DNA of 64,000 nt. It comes from Klebsiella indica (GTDB lineage: Bacteria; Pseudomonadota; Gammaproteobacteria; Enterobacterales; Enterobacteriaceae). The notes below the pieces were generated by a model, which saw only the letters and a program-made list of their open reading frames with translations, was not told the DNA's origin and made no database searches. A program made the translations under genes and the position numbers. Below are positions 27,552-38,827 of this stretch, in pieces (within the stretch, counting starts at the first letter, position 1; the number at the start of each line of letters is the position of its first letter). The DNA lies in assembly GCF_005860775.1 (NCBI RefSeq), contig NZ_VCHQ01000008.1, positions 62,001-126,000 on the forward strand, in the 5' to 3' direction.

Positions 27552-28939
27552 ATACTTCCGAACTCGAAACCCTTATTCGCACGATTATCAGCGAACAATT
27601 AACGCCAGCGCACACGCCGGGCCAGATTCAGGGCAAAGGAATTTTCCCGTCCGTCGACGAGGCTATCGACGCCGCACACCAGGCATTCCTGCGTTATCAG
27701 CAGTGCCCGCTGAAAACCCGCAGTGCCATCATCAGCGCCATCCGTCAGGAGCTGACGCCGCATCTGATCGCGCTGGCGGAAGAGAGCGCCAGCGAAACCG
27801 GGATGGGCAACAAAGAAGATAAATTCCTCAAAAATAAGGCCGCGCTGGACAACACGCCAGGCGTAGAAGATCTCACCACCACCGCGCTGACCGGCGATGG
27901 CGGCATGGTGCTATTTGAGTACTCGCCGTTTGGCGTCATCGGGTCGGTCGCGCCGAGCACCAACCCGACAGAAACCATCATTAATAACAGTATCAGCATG
28001 CTGGCGGCAGGCAACAGCGTCTACTTTAGCCCGCATCCGGGGGCAAAAAAGGTCTCCCTCAAGCTGATTAGTATGATTGAAGAGATTGCCTTCCGCTGCT
28101 GCGGCATCCGCAATCTGCTGGTCACCGTGGCGGAACCGACTTTCGAAGCCACCCAGCAGATGATGGCCCATCCACGGATCGCCGTTCTGGCTATTACCGG
28201 CGGCCCCGGTATTGTGGCAATGGGCATGAAGAGCGGTAAAAAAGTGATTGGCGCAGGTGCAGGCAACCCGCCCTGTATTGTGGATGAAACCGCCGACTTG
28301 GTGAAAGCGGCGGAAGATATCATTAACGGCGCCTCATTTGATTACAACCTGCCCTGCATTGCCGAAAAAAGCCTGATTGTGGTGGAGAGCATCGCCGAAC
28401 GTCTGGTACAGCAAATGCAAACTTTCGGCGCGCTGCTGTTGAGCCCTGCGGATACCGACAAACTCCGCGCCGCCTGCCTGCCAGAGGGCCAGGCCAATAA
28501 AAAGCTGGTCGGGAAAAGCCCTTCGGCGATGCTGGAAGCTGCCGGGCTCGCCGTCCCGGCTAAAGCGCCGCGTCTGCTGATTGCGCTGGTGAACGCCGAC
28601 GATCCGTGGGTTACCAGCGAACAACTGATGCCAATGCTGCCGATAGTGAAAGTCAGCGACTTCGATAGCGCGCTGGCGCTGGCGCTGAAGGTCGAAGAGG
28701 GCCTGCATCATACCGCGATCATGCACTCGCAGAACGTGTCGCGCCTGAACCTCGCGGCCCGCACGTTGCAAACCTCAATATTCGTCAAAAACGGCCCCTC
28801 TTATGCCGGGATCGGCGTCGGCGGCGAAGGCTTTACGACCTTCACAATCGCCACGCCAACCGGCGAAGGAACAACATCGGCGCGCACCTTTGCCCGCTCC
28901 CGGCGCTGCGTGTTGACCAACGGTTTTTCTATCCGCTAA
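27548..28939 (+). CDS. pduP: CoA-acylating propionaldehyde dehydrogenase PduP
   Basis: Oxidises propionaldehyde to propionyl-CoA with NAD+ inside the microcompartment. The 463-residue protein has catalytic Cys270 in NLPC and the NAD-binding AITGGPGIV segment (about 215). The first 18 residues (TSELETLIRTIISEQL) form the targeting helix known to package cargo. It pairs with PduQ to recycle NADH. Confidence 0.97.
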   Translation: MNTSELETLIRTIISEQLTPAHTPGQIQGKGIFPSVDEAIDAAHQAFLRYQQCPLKTRSAIISAIRQELTPHLIALAEESASETGMGNKEDKFLKNKAALDNTPGVEDLTTTALTGDGGMVLFEYSPFGVIGSVAPSTNPTETIINNSISMLAAGNSVYFSPHPGAKKVSLKLISMIEEIAFRCCGIRNLLVTVAEPTFEATQQMMAHPRIAVLAITGGPGIVAMGMKSGKKVIGAGAGNPPCIVDETADLVKAAEDIINGASFDYNLPCIAEKSLIVVESIAERLVQQMQTFGALLLSPADTDKLRAACLPEGQANKKLVGKSPSAMLEAAGLAVPAKAPRLLIALVNADDPWVTSEQLMPMLPIVKVSDFDSALALALKVEEGLHHTAIMHSQNVSRLNLAARTLQTSIFVKNGPSYAGIGVGGEGFTTFTIATPTGEGTTSARTFARSRRCVLTNGFSIR

Positions 28940-28950
28940 TTGAGGCTGTA

Positions 28951-30063
28951 ATGAATACTTTCGCACTACAAACGCGGTTGTACAGCGGTCAGGGAAGTCT
29001 GGCGGTACTCAAGCGCTTTACCAACAAACATATCTGGATAATCTGCGATGGATTTCTTGCCCGTTCGCCGCTACTGGAAACCCTGCGCGACGCGCTACCC
29101 ACAGATAACCGCATCAGCGTTTTTAGCGAAATAACGCCTGACCCCACTATCCATACCGTAGTGCAGGGCATTGCGCAGATGCAGGCCCTGCATCCGCAGG
29201 TGGTGATTGGTTTCGGCGGCGGTTCGGCAATGGATGCGGCGAAAGCGATCGTCTGGTTCAGCAAGCAGTCCGGCATTGACATCGAAACCTGCGTGGCGAT
29301 ACCCACCACCAGCGGTACCGGCTCGGAAGTGACCAGCGCTTGCGTGATTAGCGACCCGGATAAAGGTATCAAATACCCGCTATTCCACAATGCGCTGTAC
29401 CCGGATATGGCGATCCTCGACCCGGAACTGGTAGTCAGCGTGCCGCCGCAAATTACGGCGAATACCGGAATGGATGTCCTGACCCACGCCCTGGAAGCCT
29501 GGGTCTCGCCGCAGGCCAGCGATTTTACCGATGCGCTGGCGGAAAAAGCCGCCAGGCTGGTGTTCCAGTATCTGCCCACCGCAGTGGAAAAAGGCGACTG
29601 CGTAGCGACGCGGGGAAAAATGCACAACGCCTCAACCCTCGCAGGAATGGCGTTCAGTCAGGCGGGACTGGGGCTTAATCACGCTCTGGCCCACCAGCTC
29701 GGCGGGCAGTTTCATCTGCCGCACGGGCTGGCTAACGCGCTGCTGTTAACCACGGTTATCCGCTTTAACGCCGGCGATCCTCGCGCCGCCAAACGCTACG
29801 TGCGGCTGGCTAAAGCCTGTGGTTTTTGCCCGGCCGAAACCAATGACATCGCGGCGATAAACGCCCTGATTAAGCAAATCGAACAACTCAAACAGCGCTG
29901 CGCGATCCCCTCACTGGCCGTCGCGCTCAAACAAGGGCGATCACAATTTTCCGCGCACATTCCGGCAATGGTACAGGCTGCGCTGGCTGACGTCACATTA
30001 CGCACTAACCCGCGTCCGGCCAGCGCCGGGGAAATCCAGGAACTGCTGGAGGAACTGCTATGA
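28951..30063 (+). CDS. pduQ: Propanol dehydrogenase PduQ (iron-containing alcohol dehydrogenase)
   Basis: Reduces propionaldehyde to 1-propanol and regenerates NAD+ for PduP. The 370-residue protein has the nucleotide-binding GFGGGSAMDAAK (about 88-99) and the iron ligands in DVLTHALEAW (about 175) and HALAHQLGGQFHLPHG (about 245). It overlaps pduS by 4 nt. Confidence 0.96.
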   Translation: MNTFALQTRLYSGQGSLAVLKRFTNKHIWIICDGFLARSPLLETLRDALPTDNRISVFSEITPDPTIHTVVQGIAQMQALHPQVVIGFGGGSAMDAAKAIVWFSKQSGIDIETCVAIPTTSGTGSEVTSACVISDPDKGIKYPLFHNALYPDMAILDPELVVSVPPQITANTGMDVLTHALEAWVSPQASDFTDALAEKAARLVFQYLPTAVEKGDCVATRGKMHNASTLAGMAFSQAGLGLNHALAHQLGGQFHLPHGLANALLLTTVIRFNAGDPRAAKRYVRLAKACGFCPAETNDIAAINALIKQIEQLKQRCAIPSLAVALKQGRSQFSAHIPAMVQAALADVTLRTNPRPASAGEIQELLEELL

Positions 30064-31427
30064 GTACCGCTGCCAATGTCGTCGAAACGCCGGTAGCCCA
30101 GTCCCATAGCGCCGATGAAATTCGCCAGCGTGTTCGCGTGGCGGGCGTAGTCGGCGCAGGGGGCGCGGGTTTTCCCGCTCACGTTAAACTGCAGGCGGAG
30201 GTGGAGATCTTTCTGGTTAACGCCGCTGAGTGCGAACCGATGCTCAAGGTGGACCAGCAACTGATGTGGCAGCAGGCTTCACGCCTTGTGCGCGGCGTGC
30301 AATATGCAATGACGGCGACCGGCGCGCGTGAAGGCGTGATCGCTCTGAAAGCCAAATATCAGCGAGCCATTGACGCGCTCACCCCGCTGCTGCCCGCCGG
30401 TATCCGTCTGCATATCCTGCAGGATGTTTATCCGGCGGGGGATGAGGTGCTGACCATCTGGCTGGCCACCGGCCGCCGGGTCGCGCCTGCCGCGCTACCG
30501 GCCAGCGTCGGAGTGGTCGTCAATAACGTGCAAACCGTGCTGAATATTGCCCGGGCTGTCGAGCAACAGTTTCCGGTCACCCGCCGCACGCTGACGGTTA
30601 ACGGCGCGGTCGCAAGAGCGCTGACCGTCACCGTCCCCATCGGCATGTCGCTGCGTGAAGTGCTGGCGCTGGCGGGCGGCGCGACGGTCGCCAATCCTGG
30701 TTTTATTAACGGCGGTCCAATGATGGGCAGCCTGCTCACGTCTCTGGACTCGCCGGTGACGAAAACCACCGGCGGTCTACTGGTGCTGCCTGACAGCCAT
30801 CCCCTTATCCAGCGAAGGATGCAGGACGAACGCACGGTGCTTTCCGTCGCGCGCACCGTCTGCGAACAGTGCCGCCTGTGCACCGATCTCTGCCCGAGGT
30901 ACCTGATTGGTCACGAGCTCTCTCCGCATCTGCTGGTGCGAGCGGTGAACTTTCAGCAGGCCGCCACGCCGCAGCTACTGCTTAGCGCCCTCACCTGTTC
31001 AGAATGCAACGTTTGCGAAAGCGTAGCCTGTCCGGTGGGGATCTCGCCAATGCGCATCAACCGCATGCTGAAACAGCAGTTGCGGGCGCAAAACCAGCGT
31101 TATCAGGGGCCGCTCTATCCGGCCGATGAGATGGCGAAATATCGTCTGGTGCCGGTGAAACGGCTGATCGCCAAACTGGGGTTAAGTCCCTGGTATCAGG
31201 AAGCCCCACTGCGCGAAGCGCAGCCGACGGTAGAAAAAGTCACTCTGCTGCTACGTCAGCATATTGGCGCCAGCGCGGTGCCGAAGGTCACGCCGGGAGA
31301 GCGCGTCACGCGCGGGCAATGCGTTGCCGATATCCCGGCGGACGCATTAGGCGCCCCGATTCACGCCAGTATTGACGGCATTGTTTCGGCGATCAGCGAA
31401 CAGGCCATCACGGTTGTAAGAGGTTAA
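30060..31427 (+). CDS. pduS: Cobalamin reductase PduS
   Basis: Flavin/Fe-S protein that reduces cob(III)alamin and cob(II)alamin for PduO. The 455-residue protein has a Gly-rich [13 protein letters not shown] stretch of the RnfC/Nqo1 type near residue 30, then two [4Fe-4S] motifs, [12 protein letters not shown] (about 267) and [13 protein letters not shown] (about 312). It lies just upstream of the Fe-S shell protein PduT, a possible electron conduit. Confidence 0.96.
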   Translation: MSTAANVVETPVAQSHSADEIRQRVRVAGVVGAGGAGFPAHVKLQAEVEIFLVNAAECEPMLKVDQQLMWQQASRLVRGVQYAMTATGAREGVIALKAKYQRAIDALTPLLPAGIRLHILQDVYPAGDEVLTIWLATGRRVAPAALPASVGVVVNNVQTVLNIARAVEQQFPVTRRTLTVNGAVARALTVTVPIGMSLREVLALAGGATVANPGFINGGPMMGSLLTSLDSPVTKTTGGLLVLPDSHPLIQRRMQDERTVLSVARTVCEQCRLCTDLCPRYLIGHELSPHLLVRAVNFQQAATPQLLLSALTCSECNVCESVACPVGISPMRINRMLKQQLRAQNQRYQGPLYPADEMAKYRLVPVKRLIAKLGLSPWYQEAPLREAQPTVEKVTLLLRQHIGASAVPKVTPGERVTRGQCVADIPADALGAPIHASIDGIVSAISEQAITVVRG

Positions 31428-31429
31428 CC

Positions 31430-31984
31430 ATGTCCCAGGCTATAGGAATTTTAGAACTCACCAGTATCGCGAAAGGAATGGAGCTCGGCGATACGATGCT
31501 GAAAAGCGCCAACGTCAATCTGCTGGTCAGCAAAACCATCTGCCCGGGTAAGTTTTTACTTATGCTCGGCGGCGATATCGGTGCGATCCAGCAGGCCATT
31601 GAAACCGGCGCCTCCCAGGCCGGCGAGATGCTCGTCGACAGCCTGGTGCTGGCGAATATTCATCCCAGCGTGCTTCCGGCCATTAGCGGCCTGAACAGCG
31701 TCGACCAGCGCCAGGCCGTAGGTATCGTCGAAACCTGGAGCGTTGCGGCCTGCATCAGCGCCGCAGACCGGGCGGTAAAAGCCTCAAACGTTATCCTCGT
31801 GCGGGTGCATATGGCGTTCGGTATCGGCGGTAAATGCTACATGGTCGTGGCGGGCGATATTTCCGACGTTAACAACGCCGTGACGGTTGCCAGCGAAAGC
31901 GCCGGCGAAAAAGGATTGCTGGTTTACCGTTCGGTGATCCCGCGCCCCCATGAAGCCATGTGGCGACAGATGGTGGAGGGGTAA
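31430..31984 (+). CDS. pduT: Tandem-BMC shell protein PduT with Fe-S site
   Basis: Trimeric shell protein of 184 residues with two BMC domains (1-90 and 95-180). Cys38 in KTICPGK is at the position that holds a [4Fe-4S] cluster at the pore of Salmonella PduT. It probably passes electrons or Fe-S clusters through the shell, fitting its place beside pduS. Its stop shares one base with the pduU start. Confidence 0.96.
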   Translation: MSQAIGILELTSIAKGMELGDTMLKSANVNLLVSKTICPGKFLLMLGGDIGAIQQAIETGASQAGEMLVDSLVLANIHPSVLPAISGLNSVDQRQAVGIVETWSVAACISAADRAVKASNVILVRVHMAFGIGGKCYMVVAGDISDVNNAVTVASESAGEKGLLVYRSVIPRPHEAMWRQMVEG

Positions 31985-32334
31985 TGGAAAAACAGCCAAC
32001 AACGGAGCGGATGATCCAGGAATACGTTCCCGGGAAGCAGGTTACCCTCGCGCACCTGATTGCCAATCCCGGAAAGGATCTGTTTAAGAAACTGGGCCTG
32101 CCGGATGCGGTCTCGGCTATTGGCATCCTCACCATTACGCCCAGCGAGGCCTCCATTATCGCCTGCGATATCGCCACTAAATCCGGCGCGGTGGAGATTG
32201 GTTTTCTTGACCGCTTTACCGGCGCCGTGGTGCTGACCGGCGATGTTTCCGCCGTCGAATATGCCCTCAAGCAGGTAACGCGCACGCTGGGCGAAATGAT
32301 GCAGTTCACTACCTGCGCGATAACCAGGACATAA
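31984..32334 (+). CDS. pduU: Circularly permuted BMC shell protein PduU
   Basis: Minor hexameric shell protein of 116 residues with a permuted BMC fold. An N-terminal extension (about 1-25, [21 protein letters not shown]) forms a beta-barrel cap over the pore in the Salmonella structure. The start is set at 31984, because the longer frame lies within pduT. PduV is thought to dock to this protein. Confidence 0.96.
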   Translation: MEKQPTTERMIQEYVPGKQVTLAHLIANPGKDLFKKLGLPDAVSAIGILTITPSEASIIACDIATKSGAVEIGFLDRFTGAVVLTGDVSAVEYALKQVTRTLGEMMQFTTCAITRT

Positions 32335-32338
32335 CATG

Positions 32339-33990
<1,652 letters not shown>

Positions 33991-34070
33991 GTTCGCCATC
34001 CGTCAAATTGCGGTGAATCATGGTAATAGCGGGATCGGCATGACACTATGCGTTTTAAATTCTGATGCTT

Positions 34071-34194
34071 TACCCTAAATAATCCAGGTTACAGGACATT
34101 TGGACGCGTTTGCGCGGGCCTCTATGGGCGAAGCTTATGGATGAGATGAGTCACTGTGAAGCCAATGCATATGTAGCGTGAAGTATGACGGGTA
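34071..34194. repeat. Degenerate ERIC-like repeat between pduW and pduX
   Basis: The ends match ERIC (enterobacterial repetitive intergenic consensus) elements: TACCCTAAATAATCCAGG at the left, and GTGAAGTATGACGGGTA at the right. These are imperfect inverted copies. The element is 124 bp, close to the usual 127 bp. The middle has diverged from the consensus. ERICs occur in intergenic transcribed DNA of enterobacteria, often as RNA stem-loops. Recognition is from memory of the consensus. Confidence 0.75.
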
Positions 34195-34207
34195 AAAAGG
34201 TGAAAAC

Positions 34208-35074
34208 GTGGCTGTAGCGCAATGTCCCGCCTCCTGCGGCGAACTCATTCAGGGCTGGATCCTCGGCAGCGAGAAGCTGGTCTCCTGTCCCGTTGACTGG
34301 TACAGCACCGTCGAAGTGGATTATGGTGCGCCGCGCGCCGATGAACGCCCGCTTTCGCGGGCGATGGTCGAGCGGCTGTTAAGCTACTGGCACTATCCTG
34401 CTGAACTGAGCAACGAAATTCGCATCGACATTTGTTCCACAATCCCTGTCGCTAAAGGCATGGCCAGCAGCACCGCGGATATCGCCGCGACGGCGGTGGC
34501 CACCGCGCACCATCTCGGCCACGCGCTGGATGAAACAACACTGGCCCGGCTTTGCGTATCGCTGGAACCCACCGACAGCACCCTGTTTCGCCATCTCACC
34601 CTGTTCGATCACAACACTGCGGCAACGCAAATTGCCTGCCACTCCCAGCCGCAGCTCGATCTGCTGGTGCTGGAAAGCCCGCGGACGATACTGACCACGG
34701 ATTATCATCGCCTGCCCCGGCTTGAAAAACTGCGCGCCCATTCCGCCGCCCTGCAACAGGCCTGGGAGAAAGTCCAGCAGGCCTGCCGGACGGATAACCC
34801 GCGACGTATGGGAGAAGCGGCGACGCTCAGCGCCATCGCCAGCCAGCATCTGCTGCCAAAACCGGGGTTTGATGCGCTGCTTGCGCTGGTAGAAGAGTGT
34901 GATTTATACGGCCTAAACGTGGCCCACAGCGGCAGCGTTGTCGGCCTGATGCTCGACCGCCGACGCCACGATATCGACTCACTCCAGCGGCGTCTGGATG
35001 GGAAGCCGTTCAGTAAACACTGGCCGGTACGGCACCTGCTGCGCATGGTACAGGGCGGTGTCGAACTACGGTAA
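34208..35074 (+). CDS. pduX: L-threonine kinase PduX
   Basis: GHMP-family kinase that makes L-threonine O-3-phosphate, the substrate of CobD, for the aminopropanol arm of B12. The 288-residue protein starts at a GTG preceded by AAGGTG. It has the N-terminal CPASCGELIQGWI and the ATP-binding PVAKGMASSTADIA (about 80-93). It is the last pdu gene, displaced from pduW by an ERIC-like repeat. Confidence 0.96.
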   Translation: MAVAQCPASCGELIQGWILGSEKLVSCPVDWYSTVEVDYGAPRADERPLSRAMVERLLSYWHYPAELSNEIRIDICSTIPVAKGMASSTADIAATAVATAHHLGHALDETTLARLCVSLEPTDSTLFRHLTLFDHNTAATQIACHSQPQLDLLVLESPRTILTTDYHRLPRLEKLRAHSAALQQAWEKVQQACRTDNPRRMGEAATLSAIASQHLLPKPGFDALLALVEECDLYGLNVAHSGSVVGLMLDRRRHDIDSLQRRLDGKPFSKHWPVRHLLRMVQGGVELR

Positions 35075-35173
35075 CGCCGCCCTGCGTTGTTCTGCAGGCT
35101 ATTCCGTTACGAGAGCGTTCATCATACTCACTGCGTGTGAACGGTCTGGGGCATTTCTCTCGCCCCCAAAGGG

Positions 35174-36097
35174 CTGAGGGATCCCCATAAATCAGCGCTA
35201 ATAAACCAGCACCATATTTCGATAGGCTCTGGCGAGGTGGTTAAGAACGGTGCTCAGCACCATTCGCCTTAATATTAGCGGCGAGTGTCGTAAGACATTC
35301 TCCGCTAACGTCAGATGCGAGATAATACGGCGAGATTTAATGCTGTTGGCCTGATATCTCAGATGTAATCCTTTATTTTCAGCGTGATAACCAATAAGCC
35401 ACAGAACTATTGTACTCAGCGTTGCCAGCAGGCTCAGGACAAGCATCCTTCCCGCTGAGTGGCTGGAACTGGCTCGCAGACCGAACCCGAAGCGCTCGCT
35501 TTTTTCATCCCGGGAGTTCTGTTCTATCTGCATGCGACGACTGTATAACTTCATGATTTCCCGTGGCCTGAATTCATCTGTACTGCTGAAGATAAGCCAC
35601 GGCTCTTTTGCTGATATTCGTTGCTCTTTTTCTGTTGTGGGGGAACCGGGTTTCCCTTTGGTCCGTTTGTTTTTTCGGCCTTTCGGCTCTTTTTTTTGCA
35701 GATAAAAATGACCATCACATCGGGCATATTCTGAGCGGGCAAGTGTTCCCGGCCCCAGATATTCTGGTTTGCTGCTGGCCTGTAATTCCTGACGTCTTAA
35801 CCAACATTCACCTTTGCTGTTCAGTCGCATCTGGATATTACCTCTGATACGTCCGATAAAATCCCAGCCGGGTGATTTGATGTGCCGGAACCACGCATTC
35901 TGGAAGCCTGCATCGGTCACGATGATGACTCTGGCCTGAGGATTAACAGCAGCTGCAAGAGCATCAAGGAAAGCTTGCCGTATCTGTACATTCTGCTGTT
36001 TTTCCGAAGGAACTATCCAGCTTAACAGTGGTATCGAACGCCCGTCACAGATCAGTCTGGGTGTCGTGGCATTTAAGAACTGACGGGACAGTTCACT
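35174..36097. mobile_element. Truncated IS4-family (IS10-like) insertion sequence remnant
   Basis: One terminal inverted repeat is visible: CTGAGGGATCCCCATAAATC at 35174, close to the IS10 end CTGAGAGATCCCC. A transposase reading frame on the minus strand begins 24 bp inside it. The other end is missing: the transposase N-terminus stops abruptly near 36097, and no matching end repeat is seen before the next gene. It lies about 100 bp after pduX, in a gap otherwise free of genes. Confidence 0.8.
35198..36097 (-). pseudogene. IS4-family transposase, 5'-truncated
   Basis: About 299 codons remain of a roughly 400-residue transposase. The frame opens after a TGA at 36098-36100 with no start codon; the first usable start (GTG at 35920) would give only 240 residues. 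Preserved are the second catalytic Asp (IIVTDAGFQNAW) and the Y-R-E-K signature (YSRRMQIEQNSRDEK). The region with the first catalytic Asp is gone, so it should be inactive. Confidence 0.85.
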
Positions 36098-36165
36098 TCA
36101 TCATTCATAGGATATTCTCTCTAAAACTGCGCGGTATATCGCGCCATTACGACCCCATGTCTCAT

Positions 36166-37440
36166 TCAGAATGCGGTTTCCAGTGAATCTGTGACGAAAT
36201 AATCATCATCCACCAATGGCAAGTAGCGCCATTTATCGAATGCAGTACAGGGATGTGAAATACCGCAGCCTATCCAGTCGCCGGGCTTTAAGGCGTCCTC
36301 TTCCGGCAGCAACAAATACGCATGCTGATCGTTCACCTCACTGATGCTCATGCCAGAAGCCGCACGAGGGGCGCTGCCATCGACATTCCGTACCCACAGC
36401 GGATTCGGCAGATCTTGATCGAACGGCACATCACGGCGGCCGAAATCGATAAAAGCCAACCCAGGCTCAGGGCGCGATAACACCCGTCCCCAGATCTCCA
36501 GTGCGGCGGTGAAATGATGCGTGGCGCCGGGCTGAGCAAAAGGTGCGATACGCGCATACAGTCCGCTATCATGCGCCATGTAAGCGCCGGATCGAATCAG
36601 TGGCGTCACTGGCAGCGGCAGGTTCGCGGCCGTAAAACACGCTGAGACCACGTCAAACCACGCACCGCCGCCAGCACTGAGGATAATATGCTGGCTGGAA
36701 AAAAGCTGATTTTCGGCCAGCATCTCCGCCGTAACGATCAGCATCTGACAGTAATCTTTTACTCGCTGCACACCTGCAGCATCACGTCCGGCACCGAGCG
36801 CGCCTTCATAACCCGCGACGCCCACTAGTTGCAGAGAAGGGCTGACGGCAATAGCGGCGGCAATCTTCAGCGCTTCATCCAATGATCGGCAGCCGGTACG
36901 TCCCCCACTGACCGACATCTCCAGTAGCACCGAAATGCGACTGTCGCCGAGATGCTGCTCCAGCAAACGTACTCCCTGCAGAGAATCAACGTAGCAAAGG
37001 AAACTATGGTCTGGATGCTCTTTTTGCCATTCGCCGATCCAGCTAATACCACCGGGGTCGACCAGTTCATTAGCGAGGAGAACATTACGAATGCCGAATT
37101 GTCTCAAGGCGCGAACCTGAGCAGGAGTTGCAGCACTCAATCCCCAGGCGCCACCTTCAGTGACGGCGCGGCGCAGGATCGCAGGAGACATTGATGTCTT
37201 ACCATGAGCCGCCAGCATGACACCTTGTTCACGGCAAAAATCTGCCAGTTGACGAAGATTATTCTCCAGTGCTGATTGCTTCATCAGCATCAGTGGGGAA
37301 AACACCTCGGAGCTGTTAAATATCGACGTGCCGTTAGTCAGTGACTGATTGCCAGTTCCGGCGACTGATTTAAAACGCGGCGCAGGCTGCAGCGCATCTA
37401 GCGCTCCGTCCGCCTGCAATGGAAAGTGAATCGACATCAT
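36166..37440 (-). CDS. PLP-dependent DSD1/D-threonine-aldolase-like amino-acid deaminase
   Basis: The 424-residue protein has an alanine-racemase-type N-terminal barrel with the PLP lysine Lys81 (LAAHGKTSMSP). Its C-terminal D-serine-dehydratase-like domain ends with His396 and Cys398 in SHPCTAFDKW, the metal-ligand pair of eukaryotic-type D-serine dehydratases. Relatives dehydrate or cleave D-serine, D-threonine or 3-hydroxyaspartate; the substrate here is not determined. It is the last gene of an operon with an amino-acid ABC transporter and a RidA protein, which suggests catabolism of the imported amino acid via an enamine/imine. GTG/ATG alternatives near the start are one codon apart (36166-37437 is equally possible). 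Confidence 0.82.
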   Translation of the reverse strand: MMSIHFPLQADGALDALQPAPRFKSVAGTGNQSLTNGTSIFNSSEVFSPLMLMKQSALENNLRQLADFCREQGVMLAAHGKTSMSPAILRRAVTEGGAWGLSAATPAQVRALRQFGIRNVLLANELVDPGGISWIGEWQKEHPDHSFLCYVDSLQGVRLLEQHLGDSRISVLLEMSVSGGRTGCRSLDEALKIAAAIAVSPSLQLVGVAGYEGALGAGRDAAGVQRVKDYCQMLIVTAEMLAENQLFSSQHIILSAGGGAWFDVVSACFTAANLPLPVTPLIRSGAYMAHDSGLYARIAPFAQPGATHHFTAALEIWGRVLSRPEPGLAFIDFGRRDVPFDQDLPNPLWVRNVDGSAPRAASGMSISEVNDQHAYLLLPEEDALKPGDWIGCGISHPCTAFDKWRYLPLVDDDYFVTDSLETAF

Positions 37441-37448
37441 GCCTCCTG

Positions 37449-38186
37449 TCAGTGTTCAAGCACGCGTGATAAGAACTGTTGGGTGCGCGGATTCTGCGGA
37501 TTGACAAAAATCTGCTCCGGAGAACCCTGCTCGGCTATCACGCCTTGATCCATAAACACCACTCGATCAGCGGTTTTACGCGCAAACCCCATCTCGTGGG
37601 TGACCACCACCATGGTCATGCCTTCACGCGCCAGGCTGCGCATCACCTCCATCACTTCGCCGACGAGTTCGGGATCGAGGGCGGAAGTCGCCTCATCAAA
37701 AAACATAATTTTCGGCTCCACAGCCAGCGCGCGAGCAATCGCCACGCGCTGCTGCTGACCACCGGAAAGCTGGGCCGGATAATGATGCGCGCGCTCAGCC
37801 AGCCCCACACGCTCCAGGGCCGCCAGGCCGCGTTTATTGGCTTCAGCCTCGGACAGTTTCTGCGCTTTAATCAGCGCCAGCGTCACGTTACCGAGCGCGG
37901 TTTTATGGGGAAAGAGATTGAACTGCTGAAACACCATGCCAACGTGGCCACAGATTTCACTGCTGCGTTTGCGGTCATGTAGCGGCACTTCATTAACCCA
38001 GATTTCCCCACCATCGGCGGTTTCCAGCCCACTCATAATGCGTAACACAGTACTTTTTCCGGAGCCGGATGCGCCAATCAGCACCAGGACTTCGCCGGGT
38101 GAAACATCGAGGCTGATCTCTTTCAGCACCTTGGTTGAGCCAAAGGATTTGGTAATCCGGCTCAGCGTAATGGCGGATTTTCTCAT
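37449..38186 (-). CDS. Polar amino-acid ABC transporter ATP-binding protein (GlnQ-like)
   Basis: ATPase of a polar amino-acid importer. The 245-residue protein has Walker [10 protein letters not shown] (38-46), the LSGGQQQR signature and Walker [15 protein letters not shown]. The upstream-extended frame to 38222 is rejected, as the ATG at 38186 overlaps the preceding permease gene by 4 nt and has AGGAG 10 nt upstream. The gene for the PLP enzyme follows 8 nt later. Confidence 0.93.
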   Translation of the reverse strand: MRKSAITLSRITKSFGSTKVLKEISLDVSPGEVLVLIGASGSGKSTVLRIMSGLETADGGEIWVNEVPLHDRKRSSEICGHVGMVFQQFNLFPHKTALGNVTLALIKAQKLSEAEANKRGLAALERVGLAERAHHYPAQLSGGQQQRVAIARALAVEPKIMFFDEATSALDPELVGEVMEVMRSLAREGMTMVVVTHEMGFARKTADRVVFMDQGVIAEQGSPEQIFVNPQNPRTQQFLSRVLEH

Positions 38187-38827
38187 GATAACTGGCTCCT
38201 GGTTTGATAATGTTGAACACAACGGGAAATCGGAAAGCAGACAACGAAGTACAACAGGGCGACCAGACCGTAAATCACTACTGGCTGGCCGATGCGATCG
38301 ACAATCGCCTGGCCCTGGTGCATCAATTCTGACATGCCAATCATGCTGACAATCGACGTATCTTTTATCAGCGAAAGATACTGACCTACCAGAGGAGGCA
38401 ACACGATGCCGCGCGTCTGAGGCAAAATCACGCTAAGAAATGTCTGACGCTTCGACAGGCCGAGAATCCACGACACTTCCCATTGGCCTTTAGGTACGGC
38501 TTCAATACCCCCGCGAAATACTTCGGCGATATAAGCGCCCTGATAAATACTCAGGCCAAGGATACCTGCAGCGAACAGATTGATTTCATAACCGAAGTAA
38601 GCCACGCCGAAGTAGATAAACATTAGCGTGATCAGTACCGGCGTTCCACGAAACAATTCCGTATAGAGCACGGCGATCTGTCTGGCAACCGGCAAACGGC
38701 TCGTGCGTAACAGCGCCGCCAGTAAACCTAGCAATGTGCTGCCGATAATAGCGGCAATGGAGAGCAGTAAAGTGACGCCCAATCCTTTCAGCAGAATTGG
38801 CAGTGAGCTAATGATAAGTTCACTCAT
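38183..38827 (-). CDS. Amino-acid ABC transporter permease (second subunit)
   Basis: HisM/GlnP-type inner-membrane subunit of 214 residues with about five hydrophobic segments. The conserved EAA loop is seen as [29 protein letters not shown] (two adjoining stretches near 107-135), which contacts the ATPase. It overlaps the first permease by 4 nt. Confidence 0.92.
   Translation of the reverse strand: MSELIISSLPILLKGLGVTLLLSIAAIIGSTLLGLLAALLRTSRLPVARQIAVLYTELFRGTPVLITLMFIYFGVAYFGYEINLFAAGILGLSIYQGAYIAEVFRGGIEAVPKGQWEVSWILGLSKRQTFLSVILPQTRGIVLPPLVGQYLSLIKDTSIVSMIGMSELMHQGQAIVDRIGQPVVIYGLVALLYFVVCFPISRCVQHYQTRSQLS

Noticed and set aside
35120-35165. Terminator after pduX (GGGGC/GCCCC stem)
   Set aside because: Stem is only about 5 bp, the loop is long and no T-run follows on the plus strand.
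35608-35847. A 79-codon plus-strand frame with hydrophobic, Cys-rich sequence
   Set aside because: Antisense to the IS4-family transposase remnant, which explains this DNA.
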